Shown piece by piece: positions 28,791 to 37,911 of a stretch of 64,000 nt of DNA. The translations under genes were made by a program, and so were the position numbers. Numbering within the stretch: position 1 is the first letter of the stretch; the number at the start of each line of letters is the position of its first letter. Source of the DNA: Saprospiraceae bacterium (GTDB lineage Bacteria > Bacteroidota > Bacteroidia > Chitinophagales > Saprospiraceae); contig JAJCYH010000024.1 of NCBI GenBank assembly GCA_029262995.1, forward strand, positions 124,001 through 188,000, read 5' to 3'. The notes beneath the pieces were generated by a model that saw nothing but the letters and a program-made list of their open reading frames with translations, did not search any database and had not been told where the DNA came from.

Positions 28791-29081
28791 TTATTTGATA
28801 GCTTCAATATTTTCTATTTCTTCTTTTATAGTTTTTATTTCTTCTTCAATATCATAATCATTTTGAAGTCCAAGCCAAAATTTTGCTGTAGTATTAAAAT
28901 ATTTAGATAATCTCAAAGCTGTATCAGCGGTAATTCTTCTTTTACCATGAACTATCTGGCTAATTCTAGTTTGTGGGATATAAACATCTTTGGCTAATCT
29001 ATAAGCTGAGATATTCATAGGGTTTAAGAATTCTTCTAGTAAGATTTCTCCTGGATGAATATTGTTTAATCTTTTAGTCAT
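28791..29081 (-). CDS. higA: HigA-family antitoxin
   Basis: The 96-residue protein is an XRE-type helix-turn-helix antitoxin: NIHPGEILLEEFLNPM at the N-terminus (the HigA signature), then the HTH around residues 27-60 (RISQIVHGKRRITADTALRLSKYF). It would neutralise the toxin and repress the pair's own promoter. Its ATG overlaps the toxin stop by 8 bases, so translation is coupled. The toxin-first gene order is typical of higBA. Confidence 0.93.
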   Translation of the reverse strand: MTKRLNNIHPGEILLEEFLNPMNISAYRLAKDVYIPQTRISQIVHGKRRITADTALRLSKYFNTTAKFWLGLQNDYDIEEEIKTIKEEIENIEAIK

Positions 29082-29358
29082 GATAATCTATTATTTTAGT
29101 TTCAAAAGCATCTTTTGATTTCCATTTAAAAATGATTCTGTATTTGTCATTTATTCTAATACTATAATATCCCTTTAAGTTTCCTTTTAATCTTTCCAAG
29201 TGATTTGCTGGAGGGATTCTTAAGTCATTAATATTATGTGAATTATTAATCATTCTAAGTTTCCTTCTTGCAACATTTTGTATTGATTGAGGTAATTTCC
29301 TTGAAGGAAATCCTTTCCAAATCTTTTCCGTCTCTTCACAAGAGAATGATTTAATCAT
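29074..29358 (-). CDS. higB: HigB-type RelE/ParE-superfamily toxin
   Basis: The 94-residue toxin matches the HigB family: C-terminal pattern LKGNLKGYYSIRINDKYRIIFKW, with the basic residues used for ribosome-dependent mRNA cleavage. Length is typical. It is upstream of and overlaps the HigA-type gene by 8 bases. The pair lies in accessory DNA between attC-like sites and may stabilise the region, as toxin-antitoxin cassettes do in integrons. Confidence 0.93.
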   Translation of the reverse strand: MIKSFSCEETEKIWKGFPSRKLPQSIQNVARRKLRMINNSHNINDLRIPPANHLERLKGNLKGYYSIRINDKYRIIFKWKSKDAFETKIIDYHD

Positions 29359-29436
29359 GTCTTACGTCATTAATAACGCTAAAGGTAAGTATTTTATTTC
29401 AAAGAATCTTTAGATAGACAACTTTAATAGACTTGC

Positions 29437-29504
29437 CTAGAACGTTTAATGTATGGTGTCGTAGCATCCTGAAGGGTGCTATGCACTATACATATTATTA
29501 GTGG
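29437..29504. other. attC-like site: 20-bp imperfect hairpin with extrahelical base
   Basis: TAGAAC/AACG at 29437-29443 is followed by a stem whose arms (29448-29468 and 29473-29493) pair over about 20 positions with one unpaired T (29458) and a TGAA loop. It ends in TTAGTGGC (29497-29504), the exact reverse complement of GCCACTAA at 31081-31088. The structure of complementary outer ends, inner stem and extrahelical base matches integron attC sites. It follows the DUF6544 pair on the minus strand. Recombination is not shown. Confidence 0.6.
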
Positions 29505-29615
29505 CTGGCTTCCTTTTAAATTTTATCTAACTATTCATCCTAATAACAATTTATATTGTTTCCTTTTATTTTGTTTGTACCGAAATGTATAAGAATATTT
29601 CTTTTAACTCCTTAG

Positions 29616-29963
29616 TTAGAAATATTTTGTTAATACCCTTATCAAAACTAATATTAAAGCGAAAATAAAAATTGTAGTGAATATTTCCTTATTGTATTTC
29701 GCAATCCAATTTGGTAAAAATATATCGAAATTGTCTTTTGTTGAATTCGAGTATTTTCGGGCGATTAATGTGAGTGGACAGAACATTTTAAATAAAACTA
29801 AAACAATACCTTCACCAATTACCAACCCAACTGAAATCCATGTATAAATATTGATGCTGCCAGAAATTCCAGCGTACAGTATATAGAATATTATACTGAC
29901 AAAAAACAACCATATTAAAGTGTGTATAAATTTTATTGCAAAGAGCTTATCTGATGGTTTCAT
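29616..29963 (-). CDS. Small integral membrane protein
   Basis: The 115-residue protein has three hydrophobic segments (about 9-30, 37-60 and 92-112). Between them is the motif FCPLTLIARKYSNS and the pattern FDIFLPNWIAKYNKEIF, which I have a vague memory of from small membrane proteins next to DUF6544 proteins, but I cannot name a function. It overlaps the upstream DUF6544 gene by 17 bases, so they are translationally coupled. Confidence 0.65.
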   Translation of the reverse strand: MKPSDKLFAIKFIHTLIWLFFVSIIFYILYAGISGSINIYTWISVGLVIGEGIVLVLFKMFCPLTLIARKYSNSTKDNFDIFLPNWIAKYNKEIFTTIFIFALILVLIRVLTKYF

Positions 29964-31044
29964 TGTATTTTAAATCGATTATTTGTAAATCAAGCCATGT
30001 CCAATCTCGTTCTTCCAATTTCCAGGTTGCTTTCATCTTAGAAGGAACTTTTATATCTGAAAAGACTTTGTAACCTTCAACTGTTAATACCCATTCGTAT
30101 CGCTTTGAATCAGGTTTAACATCTTTAAATCGCATTGCCGAAAATTTCACAAAATCTCCATCTTCATTAAAGAAGAAGGTGCCACTACCTTGTGTCCCTT
30201 TATAGCTCATTGTCGCTTTTGCAGTAGTATCATTTATTTGTACCCAAGTAATATAAGGACTTAATGCCAATGAGGGAAACCATACCATTTCGCCTAAATA
30301 ACGTTGCAATGTGCCTTCATCTAATTTCTTTCCTTGTTCATTTACTACATTGATTAGCGAATTCATTTTAATCAGCATTTCACCCTTACCATTTTCAAAT
30401 TTGTCTCGACCTTGAAAGGTGAGCAAACTATTCATTTTTACATCAACTTTCCATATAAAGGCTGGATTGTCAATGGTTGTATATTGAATTGCCGAAGCAG
30501 TCATCCATTTATCTTGTTCGGGTTTCATTTTCATTTCAGCTTTCTGTGTCACTTTTCCTATGCTGATAAATGGTTTTCCAACAGCCCCAGAATTACGAAG
30601 CCAATTTTTAACAGGTTCGGGAAGCTCTTTTATGTCAATTTCATCTATGATTTTATTTTCAACTATTTTGTTATGACCTATTAAACGAATAGTTTCTTGA
30701 TGAACAAGGTTTTGAAAACGGTAATAACCAAAGGATGATAGTGAGACAACCAAAATGAAAATATTTGGTATAGTTCCGATTTTGGCATCTTTCCAAAAGA
30801 TGATTATAAGAATTTGGGAAAGTACTACTGCCGCTGTGCCGAAGAACCAAGCGTATTTTGAATTGGCTAAATACATTATTCCATAAGTCAAAAATAAGAC
30901 TGTTGCAGTTAGCCAGATAAATCCCATTGGTTTAGAAATTGGAAGTGTCAATTCTTTTACTTCCTTAAATCCAAAACCTTTTACAAACCCAAGCAAATGG
31001 ATTAGTCCGTGAAACAAAACGATAATTAAAAATACTATTCTCAT
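29947..31044 (-). CDS. DUF6544-family membrane protein
   Basis: The 365-residue protein has an N-terminal membrane part of about four segments (residues 1-105), then a soluble beta-rich DUF6544 domain beginning at ELPEPVKNWLRNSG (about 137). In that part are WKVDVKMNSLLTFQGRD and GSGTFFFNEDGDFVKF. The family has no proven function; many lie next to small membrane proteins, as here. It sits inside a segment bounded by the matching ends TTAGTGGC and GCCACTAA. Confidence 0.75.
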   Translation of the reverse strand: MRIVFLIIVLFHGLIHLLGFVKGFGFKEVKELTLPISKPMGFIWLTATVLFLTYGIMYLANSKYAWFFGTAAVVLSQILIIIFWKDAKIGTIPNIFILVVSLSSFGYYRFQNLVHQETIRLIGHNKIVENKIIDEIDIKELPEPVKNWLRNSGAVGKPFISIGKVTQKAEMKMKPEQDKWMTASAIQYTTIDNPAFIWKVDVKMNSLLTFQGRDKFENGKGEMLIKMNSLINVVNEQGKKLDEGTLQRYLGEMVWFPSLALSPYITWVQINDTTAKATMSYKGTQGSGTFFFNEDGDFVKFSAMRFKDVKPDSKRYEWVLTVEGYKVFSDIKVPSKMKATWKLEERDWTWLDLQIIDLKYNETIR

Positions 31045-31080
31045 TGTTCTTGTCTATTTGTTGAGTCGTTCTTTACGCTT

Positions 31081-31213
31081 GCCACTAACGGTAATTGATA
31101 GCGAGTGTGCGTCCTTAACCGGTTCCTATTTAAAAGTACAAATTAATTCTTCAGCCTGTATTCATCTTTACTTGAGATGAAAGATGGATACTCTGCTATC
31201 TAATGTTAGCCTT
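31081..31213. other. attC-like site, long form
   Basis: The site starts with GCCACTAACGG (31081-31091), complementary to the left end of the previous segment, and ends with GTTAGCCTT (31205-31213), the exact reverse complement of AAGGCTAAC at 34405-34413. Inside are arms GATAGCGAGT and ACTCTGCTATC that pair with one extrahelical base. At 133 bases it is in the size range of the long attC sites of chromosomal integrons. No gene lies in this gap before 31423. Confidence 0.55.
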
Positions 31214-31422
31214 TCGTTATTTTTATTTATTAATGACTAATTCTTGTCTTGATACAAATTACAGCAAATTCAGTTCCTTAAATTTCAAACATGTTTAGGG
31301 TTCCGTATCTACTGGACATATAACTTGAAGTGGGCATAGTAGGTAAATCTATTACGTCATAGCAATGTTAAATGTTTTATATAAAAAGTTAAACAAAATA
31401 AGTAGATAGATGTTTCTTAGGT

Positions 31423-31953
31423 ATGAATCAACTTCACTTATTTTTTAGTTTTTCTTTAATACTTGGTAATATGCTCCTATTCGATTTTAGCAAAGACTGT
31501 GATCTGACCAATTGGATGGTGGTAGATGACGTAGTTATGGGAGGCCGTTCTAATGGAACATTTAAAATCAACGATTCAGGCCATGGGGTATTTCAAGGCA
31601 AAGTATCCTTGGAAAATAATGGAGGTTTTTCCTCTGTACGTTATGGGTTTAATCAAAAAAATATAGCTGAACATACAAAGATAGTTTTACGATTGAAGGG
31701 AGATGGGAATCGCTATCAGTTTCGTGTAAAATCAAATTCAAACGATCGTCATTCGTATATCTATCATTTCGAGACTACTCATGACTGGCAATCCATCGAG
31801 ATTCCATTATCCGATATGAATCCCGGTTTCAGAGGAAGGACCTTAGACATACCAAATTATCAAGGGAAGTTATTAGAAGAAATCATTTTCCTGATTAGTA
31901 ATAAAAAGGAAGAGTCCTTCAAATTACAGATTGATAAGATTAGTTTGAATTAA
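31423..31953 (+). CDS. CIA30-family protein
   Basis: The 176-residue protein has a short hydrophobic N-terminus and a beta-sandwich CIA30 domain with the signature FDFSKDCDLTNWMVVDDVVMGG and FQGKVSLENNGGFSSVR (about 20-75). The domain is named after a mitochondrial complex I assembly factor and is like carbohydrate-binding folds; the bacterial function is not known. Bacteroidota often have it near photolyase-associated genes. It opens the rightward cluster ending with TspO. Confidence 0.85.
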   Translation: MNQLHLFFSFSLILGNMLLFDFSKDCDLTNWMVVDDVVMGGRSNGTFKINDSGHGVFQGKVSLENNGGFSSVRYGFNQKNIAEHTKIVLRLKGDGNRYQFRVKSNSNDRHSYIYHFETTHDWQSIEIPLSDMNPGFRGRTLDIPNYQGKLLEEIIFLISNKKEESFKLQIDKISLN

Positions 31954-32056
31954 CTAAGATATCAACATCTGCGAATCAATTAGCAAAATTGATCTAAGAA
32001 AAATCACCTAATTATAGGTCGTTCCTCAGGAATTTAATTTCAAGAAAACTAATATT

Positions 32057-32236
32057 ATGTTTAGCTTATTTAAAAAGAAATCCCCAATTAAAATTTTAAA
32101 TGATAAATATCAAAAGCTTCAGGAAGAAGCCTACAACTTATCTACCTCAAATCGCATGCAAAGTGATCAGAAATATGCAGAGGCACAAGAAGTGCTAAAA
32201 GAAATCGAAACTTTGGAAAAGAAAATTAAGGCTTAG
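32057..32236 (+). CDS. Lacal_2735-family small protein
   Basis: This 59-residue open frame reads MFSLFKKKSPIKILNDKYQK and continues with LQEEAYNLSTSNRMQSDQKYAEAQEVL to a TAG. The pattern matches the conserved Lacal_2735 family of small helical proteins in Bacteroidota, of unknown function. It lies 103 bases after the CIA30 gene and just before remnants of the photolyase-associated cluster. Confidence 0.75.
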   Translation: MFSLFKKKSPIKILNDKYQKLQEEAYNLSTSNRMQSDQKYAEAQEVLKEIETLEKKIKA

Positions 32237-32237
32237 A

Positions 32238-32378
32238 AGGAAAAAGAAATTCAAGGAGGAGGTATTAGATAGGATTAATAATCTGGTTTGGGAAGATCAG
32301 ACTCCTTTCGAAGCAATTAGATATCTGTCCACTATAATCGAATGGACAAAAAAGCATCCTTCCCTTAAGCTAGAGTAA
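32238..32378 (+). pseudogene. Remnant of a TIGR03643-like gene
   Basis: Directly after the Lacal_2735 stop an open stretch without a start reads EEVLDRINNLVWEDQTPFEAIR, close to the N-terminus of TIGR03643 proteins, then turns into unrelated residues (YLSTIIEWTKKHPSLKLE) before a TAA. The family is normally about 70-90 residues and associated with photolyase loci. This is a truncated and probably dead copy. Confidence 0.5.
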
Positions 32379-32412
32379 ATTAATTGGCTTTGCTTTAAGA
32401 AATAAATTATTT

Positions 32413-33829
32413 ATGAAAATTCTCTTAACTGGCGCCACAGGATAAATCGGTAAAAGATTACTAGCTGTACTTATAGAAAATGGGCATCATGTGATTTGTT
32501 GTGTTAGAGATACAAACAGGTTTAATCCAGATAAAGCATAGCGCCCATATATCGAAGTCTTAGAAGTAGATTTTTTAGATAAGAAATCAGTTGAAAAGAT
32601 TCCAAGAGATATTGATGGAGCCTATTATTTGTTGCACACTATGTCGGCTTCTTCTAATTATGAAGAGCTGGAAATGCGATGTGCCTCCAACTTCAGAGAA
32701 GTGATCAATAATACCAATGTCAAACATGTTATCAATTTGAGTGGTATAATAAACGAAGAATCACTATCTCGACATTTATCTTCAAGAAAAGCAGTAGAAA
32801 TAGAATTAAGGCAGGGATCCTATCATATCACTACATTGCGAGCCGGGATCATTATTGAATCTGGCAGCGCCTCTTTTGAAATCATCCGAGACCTTGTAGA
32901 AAAACTTCCAGTGATGATTACTCCAAAATGGTTGAATACCAAATGCCAACCTATAGGTATAGCGGATGTTATCCAGTTTTTGGAAAAAGTACTTTTTTAT
33001 AAGACCGTCTTTGACAAAAGTTTTGATATCGGAGGGCCAGAGGTTTTTAGTTACAAATAAATGTTACTTGGTTTTGCAAAGGTGAGAGGCCTCAAAAGGT
33101 ACATTTATACAGTGCCTGTGATGACGCCTAAACTTTCTTCCTATTGGCTATATTTTGTAACTTCTACTTCTTATAAACTCGCCTTTTCATTGGTCAGCAG
33201 TATGAAAATAGAAGTTGTTTGCCAAAATAACGATATCAATAAGCTATTGAATATTGACCCAATTGATTATGATACAGCTTTACGAAAAACACTTTATAGG
33301 ATAGAGGAGAATCATATCTTGTCCAGTTGGAAAGATTCTTGGGTGAGTGGTCAGATAGATTAAAAAAATTATAGGCGTTTTAGAAGTTCCTAAATTTGGT
33401 TGTTATACGGATAAGCAAATAAAAGTGATGGATAATCTGGAAAAAAGTATAGATAAAATATGGCAGATTGGCAGAAAAAATGGCTGGTACTATGGCAATT
33501 GGTTGTGGAGGCTAAGAGGCTTTATCGATAAAATATTTGGAGAGGTGGGATTACGTAGAGGGCGAACTCATCTTTATCATTTGTCTAGTGGTGATGCCAT
33601 TGATCTTTGGCGAGTGCTTTATGCCAATAAAGAAGAAGGGCGCTTGTTACTTTTTGCTGAGATGAAACTCCCTGGAGAAGCATGGTTAGAGTTTAAAGTA
33701 AAGGACAATGAATTACTACAAACTGCTACCTTTAGGCCTAAAGGTCTAACGGGAAGATTATACTGGTATGCGGTGCTTCCATTTCACGACTTTATTTTCA
33801 AAGGTATGATTAACGAAATAACGAAATAA
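32413..33829 (+). pseudogene. SDR - DUF2867 protein with three in-frame stops and a frameshift
   Basis: One frame from the ATG at 32413 reads MKILLTGATG, a TAA where relatives have Tyr, then IGKRLLAVLIENGHH, a TAG after NRFNPDKA, the rest of the Rossmann domain, and a TAA in FSYK(stop)MLLGFAKVRGLKR (33058). After 33363 the frame shifts in an A-run near 33365, and the C-terminal DUF2867 domain continues (GVLEVPKFGC..., then GLRRGRTHLYH, AEMKLPGEAWLEF) to 33829. The intact family is about 480 residues with NAD(P)-binding plus DUF2867. The stretches 33425-33829 could still be translated alone. Confidence 0.8.
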
Positions 33830-33835
33830 TTTGCA

Positions 33836-34294
33836 ATGCTGTATAGAGTCTTAATTTTTCTGGCACTCAATTTTGCCGCGCTTGGAATTGGTAGCTTGTT
33901 TACCTCCAGTGGCGTCTCTTCTGATTGGTATAGTAATCTCAACAAAGCACCTTGGACCCCACCGGGATGGATGTTTGGTTATGCTTGGACGACCATTATG
34001 GTTTGTTTTGCTTTCTATTTGGCACACGCTTGGAATGCGGTATCCAATCGTAATCTGCTTACTGGTCTATTTGTCGTTCAATGGAGATTGAATGTTTTAT
34101 GGAATCCGGTGTTCTTTAAATACCATGAAGCCTTCTTTGGCTTAATCGTCATCTCGACTCTCACTTTACTGCTCGGCTATTTTTTGATTAGCTATTGGAA
34201 TCAGCTCAAAATGAAGTCATTATTAATTTTACCATACTTTTTATGGTTGTTAATAGCAACATCTTTAAATGCTTATATATTGATGGAAAACTAA
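33836..34294 (+). CDS. tspO: TspO/MBR-family membrane protein
   Basis: The 152-residue protein has five hydrophobic segments and the TspO pattern: NKAPWTPPGWMFGYAWTTIM (about 37-56) and QWRLNVLWNPVFF (about 82-95), rich in Trp. TspO binds tetrapyrroles and lipids and senses or detoxifies porphyrins and light stress in bacteria. It appears intact and follows the broken SDR-DUF2867 gene by 6 bases. This neighbourhood is common near photolyases, but no photolyase is in the window. Confidence 0.9.
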   Translation: MLYRVLIFLALNFAALGIGSLFTSSGVSSDWYSNLNKAPWTPPGWMFGYAWTTIMVCFAFYLAHAWNAVSNRNLLTGLFVVQWRLNVLWNPVFFKYHEAFFGLIVISTLTLLLGYFLISYWNQLKMKSLLILPYFLWLLIATSLNAYILMEN

Positions 34295-34404
34295 AATGAT
34301 CATATAGGAATAGTTATAATATTTCAGAAGTATTTATCCTCTTTCCTGTATCAGTAAATATTCCCTTTTTAAGTGTAAGTTATATCCCTTGACTGTACCT
34401 AATG

Positions 34405-34469
34405 AAGGCTAACGTGTGGTGCATATGCCGTACCGACCGAATGGGAGCTATGGACATTATGCACGGTGT
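34405..34469. other. attC-like site with intron inserted at its 3' core
   Basis: AAGGCTAACG (34405-34414) is the exact complement of GTTAGCCTT at 31205. The stem arms GTGCATA (34419-34425) and TTATGCAC (34457-34464) pair, with bulged bases further in. The class IIC intron begins after ..CACGGT (34469); joining this to the sequence after the intron (TAGAGCC, 35144) restores GTTAGAGCC, a GTTRRR-type core. Thus the right half of the site lies beyond the intron. Confidence 0.6.
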
Positions 34470-35143
34470 GTGTGCCTGGCATGTGTGGCTACTCGAAAGG
34501 TAGCATTTTATTCTAGAGGGTGCAAGTCCCTTATACGCGAGGATGACACCTCGAAGTACTAGTAAGTCGCAAGGGTGTTAAAAATCTGAAGCCCGCCTGC
34601 CCGACGGACAGGGAAGCGATACTACAAAAGCCGATTCTAACGAACAGGAACTTGATACGGAGGCTATTAGAGTTTGGGTGAGCAAGCACATCTTTGTGAA
34701 GCCCTAAGAATACCAAAAGATTCTTTTAGTAGATCAAGTAGATATCGGCGGAAAGAATAGGCACTTACCCAGGGAGATCTCAAACTTAGTTGATGAGTAT
34801 GAGAAGTCAGCCGAGGTCATAGTACCAAGAGTAATGAGCGAGGATTGCTAAACCCATACCCTTGAAGTCTCACAACAGGGAAGGACTGAACGCTAAGTAG
34901 ATTGAAATTCGCTAAGGAGGCATTGCTAGCCTTAGCTTAAATTAGAACAAAGCCATGGAAGGTGTAAAGAGCTTTTGTGGTATGCTTGGCGAACCGCCGT
35001 AGCGCCTATGCTGAGGCTTCGGCGTAAGCATATACAGCCTGTCCCGCTGAGCGGGAAGGTCCGTACGTACGGTGGTCATGCCTTTGGCAGATAAATGTGA
35101 CAGGGCTGAGGTAGTTAACATTGACTACCTCACTCTACTCGAT
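34470..35143 (+). ncRNA. ORF-less class IIC group II intron, copy 1
   Basis: The 674-base element starts GTGTGCCTGGCATG and ends CTACTCGAT, as class IIC introns do (compared from memory with the Oceanobacillus iheyensis intron). Internal hallmarks are GGGTGCAAGTCCCT, CGCAAGGGTG, GAAGTCAGCCGAGGTCATAGTACC, GGGAAGGACTGAAC and domain V strands GAACCGCCGTA (34991) and CCGTACGTACGGTGGT (35061). There is no reverse transcriptase, so it must rely on one elsewhere. About 60 extra bases sit in the tip of domain V, and a GC-rich palindrome at 34596-34612. Confidence 0.85.
34596..34612. repeat. REP-like palindrome inside intron copy 1
   Basis: CCTGCCCGACGGACAGG is inserted between CTGAAG and GAAGC of the intron's domain I, relative to the O. 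iheyensis intron as I remember it. The same place in copy 2 has CCTGCCGGACGGACAGG (38103-38119). Confidence 0.5.
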
Positions 35144-35271
35144 TAGAGCCTGTAATATTATCTCTTCCTATAAGTAGAATAAATATCACTTAATCCACTT
35201 TCCTTAAAATATTTCAGCTACCTATTAAAAGTGAAATATCTTTTCAATATAGTAACACACTTAGGTAAAGT

Positions 35272-36882
35272 TCAGGCCTTAATAAATATTTCTGATTGTA
35301 TTATTTTTCCTTCATCATCATACAGTGAAATAATGTAATGACCATAATTATAATTTGAAAGATTAACCTTTAACTCTCTCCTATTATTGAAATCGATTTG
35401 TTTAACAGTATCAACAATAGAACTAATTGTTAAATACCCATTTCTCACCTTATCAAATCTAATATTTAAATAATTGTCTACAGGGTTAGGAAAGATCTTA
35501 AACCTAGATGTTTCTAAACTTAAATCAGAAGTGTTTGTCTTTAATCCTAAGTCATTTCCATCAACTTTAATCCAGAAATACCATTTCGGTGCTTGGAAGC
35601 CATTAAACTCTGGTGGATAAGATGGTTGTAGATATGTATAATAAACCAATAAATCATTATCAGGGGTAATGTATGCCTTAAGTGGGAAAACGTCTATATC
35701 ACTATCTTTAATGGATAGGTCTAATAAGGTATCGATCGTATTATTAGAATTTGTTTTCCAAAAATATAGATGCGTTGTTGAGTCTTTAGAAAATTCCTGG
35801 TATTCACCAATACCTAAAATATTGTTATTCTCATCGTAACCATATGCTAAAATAAATTCACCTCTTGATGCTAAGTCGATTTTATTTTCATGTTTATTAA
35901 GCAAGTTACCTTGATAATCAAATAAAAAATACTTTTGTTGATAATCGAAATCGAAACTGAAATCTCCTGCAACTTCAATCAGAAATTTTTCATCATCGTA
36001 AAAATTCATACTAATAGAAACGAGCGAATCATAATTAAAATGTTGCTGTAATTGAATTGAGTCAAATGAATGCAAGTCATAATCCATCAAAATTAGACTA
36101 CTGAAATATTGCAAATCTAATGTGGCGAAAAAAGGGGATTCTACATGAGAAATAAATCTCCTTTCATTAAATGGAAAATTTCTGTCAGTTGTGGTTTGAA
36201 AAGAGGGAAAAGAGAGAATCAAAGTATCACTTTTAACGAGATTCCCGTTATAATCTAAATCAATAGAAATGAAATCTTCATATCTTATAGAATCATCCTT
36301 TACTCTTTCCATTGTTTTAACAATGTTATATCCATTTCCAGAATTAGATATTATATTTTTACTAAATGTAAAAAATCCTTTATCAAAAACCACATTTAAA
36401 GAATCACTATGATCTGTTTGAATGTAATCTATGTTTTCACCGGTATTAACGTTCAACCTTAATAAAGCTACATGACAAGAGTCCCATCGAGGATATGTAG
36501 GATTATATATGGTACTTGATTCTTCGAATAAGAGCAATTCCAATGTATCTCCAATTAAATAAACATCATTGACCACTTTTCTTGTGTATTGTTCTTCTGA
36601 AAATTCATTATACTCCCAAATCAATTCTCCTGTATTCAAATTGATTTTCTCAACTAAAAATCCGAAAGGAGAGGGTAGAAAGTTGGTATAAACAGTAATT
36701 ATATATTCTTCTGTAATGATAGGTTCTCGAACAATGTCAAATACTTGATCATAAACAGAAATTGAGTCAACCCAAGGTTCATGCATCCATTCAACGTCGT
36801 AATCGATGAATTCAATGGGCTTTTTATTTTGACCGTATGTCAATTCGCATACTAGAATAAAAAATATGAATATCAATTTCAT
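35272..36882 (-). CDS. Secreted T9SS type A protein
   Basis: The 536-residue protein has a signal peptide (about 1-17, ending TYGQ) and a C-terminal type A sorting domain (about 465-536; FKIFPNPVDNYLNIRFD). The central 440 residues are beta-rich with repeated short blocks (for example NTGELIWEY, NTGENIDYIQTDHSD), perhaps a propeller fold. I do not recognise a specific family. It lies between the two class IIC introns, within a segment whose ends are inverted repeats (35144, 37920), with the lipoprotein gene upstream on the same strand. Confidence 0.75.
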   Translation of the reverse strand: MKLIFIFFILVCELTYGQNKKPIEFIDYDVEWMHEPWVDSISVYDQVFDIVREPIITEEYIITVYTNFLPSPFGFLVEKINLNTGELIWEYNEFSEEQYTRKVVNDVYLIGDTLELLLFEESSTIYNPTYPRWDSCHVALLRLNVNTGENIDYIQTDHSDSLNVVFDKGFFTFSKNIISNSGNGYNIVKTMERVKDDSIRYEDFISIDLDYNGNLVKSDTLILSFPSFQTTTDRNFPFNERRFISHVESPFFATLDLQYFSSLILMDYDLHSFDSIQLQQHFNYDSLVSISMNFYDDEKFLIEVAGDFSFDFDYQQKYFLFDYQGNLLNKHENKIDLASRGEFILAYGYDENNNILGIGEYQEFSKDSTTHLYFWKTNSNNTIDTLLDLSIKDSDIDVFPLKAYITPDNDLLVYYTYLQPSYPPEFNGFQAPKWYFWIKVDGNDLGLKTNTSDLSLETSRFKIFPNPVDNYLNIRFDKVRNGYLTISSIVDTVKQIDFNNRRELKVNLSNYNYGHYIISLYDDEGKIIQSEIFIKA

Positions 36883-36935
36883 AGAATGTATATTGAAAGG
36901 TGCCCATTTTCAGAGGCACCTTAAGTTATATAATT

Positions 36936-37754
36936 TTAAAAAACTATAAGGCAGTCATGTTCACAATTCTCAGTTGAATGTAACCCTTCGCACGAGAGAG
37001 ATCCTGTACACTCTCCTAATGAACTCCATTGTCCATCTTGGACAATCACTAAATTTCCATTCTCATCAGCACAAATCTTCTTTCTTTTATAACAACACAA
37101 GTCTCCCTCGTATACTCGTCTTTCTAGTATCCAGCCTCCTAAACCTTGTGGAGGTAAATAACAATATTGGAAACATAGAGTTGTTACCCTTGTAACTGAT
37201 ACAGGTTCTTCAAGGAATTCGCAACCACCATTATATTGACCAAATATATTGTTGACTTCGATTAATTCTACTACTTCAGAAAATTCTCTTTCCAAATCAA
37301 TTAAATATGACTCTAATGCACCTACTCCAGAAGGCGGATTAAAACTAGGGCATGAAGAAATAAGAGCAGTATAATCAATTTTAAAATCAGAAATCACGAT
37401 GTTAATCACCTTTGATCCTGCGATACACCATGAAAGCGTATAACTAACTGGAACTGATGTACAAGTCCCAGACAAACTTGTTCCGAAAGTTGGAACAGAA
37501 GCGTTTACAAACTGTACAAAACAAGAAGATGATCCGGTGCCAACTAAATCTTCTGCTTTAAGGGAACAAGAATCTCCCTGTCCTTTTTTAAGATTGCTAT
37601 CGATTGTTCTGTTCTTAAGAAACTCGGCAAATATTTTTTCATCTAATGATACAGTTTCTATTTTTTGATCATCTTGAAGGTCAGTTTTAGTATTGTCTTT
37701 ACTACAAGAAAAGACGAAAAACAACATGAAAATAAATAACAATAAATTTTTCAT
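36936..37754 (-). CDS. Cys-rich lipoprotein of unknown function
   Basis: The 272-residue protein has a lipoprotein signal (FVFSCS, Cys17), a linker, and a body with many Cys residues (at least 16) concentrated after residue 60, including CCYKRKK and CEHDC near the end. Disulfide-rich surface proteins of this type are not assigned. It is 53 bases upstream of the T9SS cargo gene on the same strand, so they may form an operon. A 42-base palindrome stands 36 bases before its start. Confidence 0.6.
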   Translation of the reverse strand: MKNLLLFIFMLFFVFSCSKDNTKTDLQDDQKIETVSLDEKIFAEFLKNRTIDSNLKKGQGDSCSLKAEDLVGTGSSSCFVQFVNASVPTFGTSLSGTCTSVPVSYTLSWCIAGSKVINIVISDFKIDYTALISSCPSFNPPSGVGALESYLIDLEREFSEVVELIEVNNIFGQYNGGCEFLEEPVSVTRVTTLCFQYCYLPPQGLGGWILERRVYEGDLCCYKRKKICADENGNLVIVQDGQWSSLGECTGSLSCEGLHSTENCEHDCLIVF

Positions 37755-37790
37755 AATCTATAATTAAATGTTGAACAATCAACAATTAAT

Positions 37791-37832
37791 CTGTTTATCC
37801 TCAATCATACTGGTATGATTGAGGATAAACAG
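37791..37832. other. Near-perfect 42-base palindrome upstream of the lipoprotein gene
   Basis: Two perfectly complementary 20-base arms (37791-37810 and 37813-37832; starting CTGTTTATCC, ending GGATAAACAG) flank TG. There is no T-run on either side. The location, upstream of the start rather than downstream of a stop, does not fit an ordinary terminator. It may be a regulator site, a cruciform, or the stop of a transcript from the right. Confidence 0.6.
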
Positions 37833-37911
37833 TAAATAAAGATGTTGAAATTATTCCATAAAAACAAGCAAGAGTTTCCTAAACTAAGTAAATTAATTAT
37901 AATTAGATTAT

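Noticed and set aside
34531-34716. 61-codon open frame on the minus strand in intron copy 1
   Set aside because: It overlaps conserved intron RNA segments and the palindrome.
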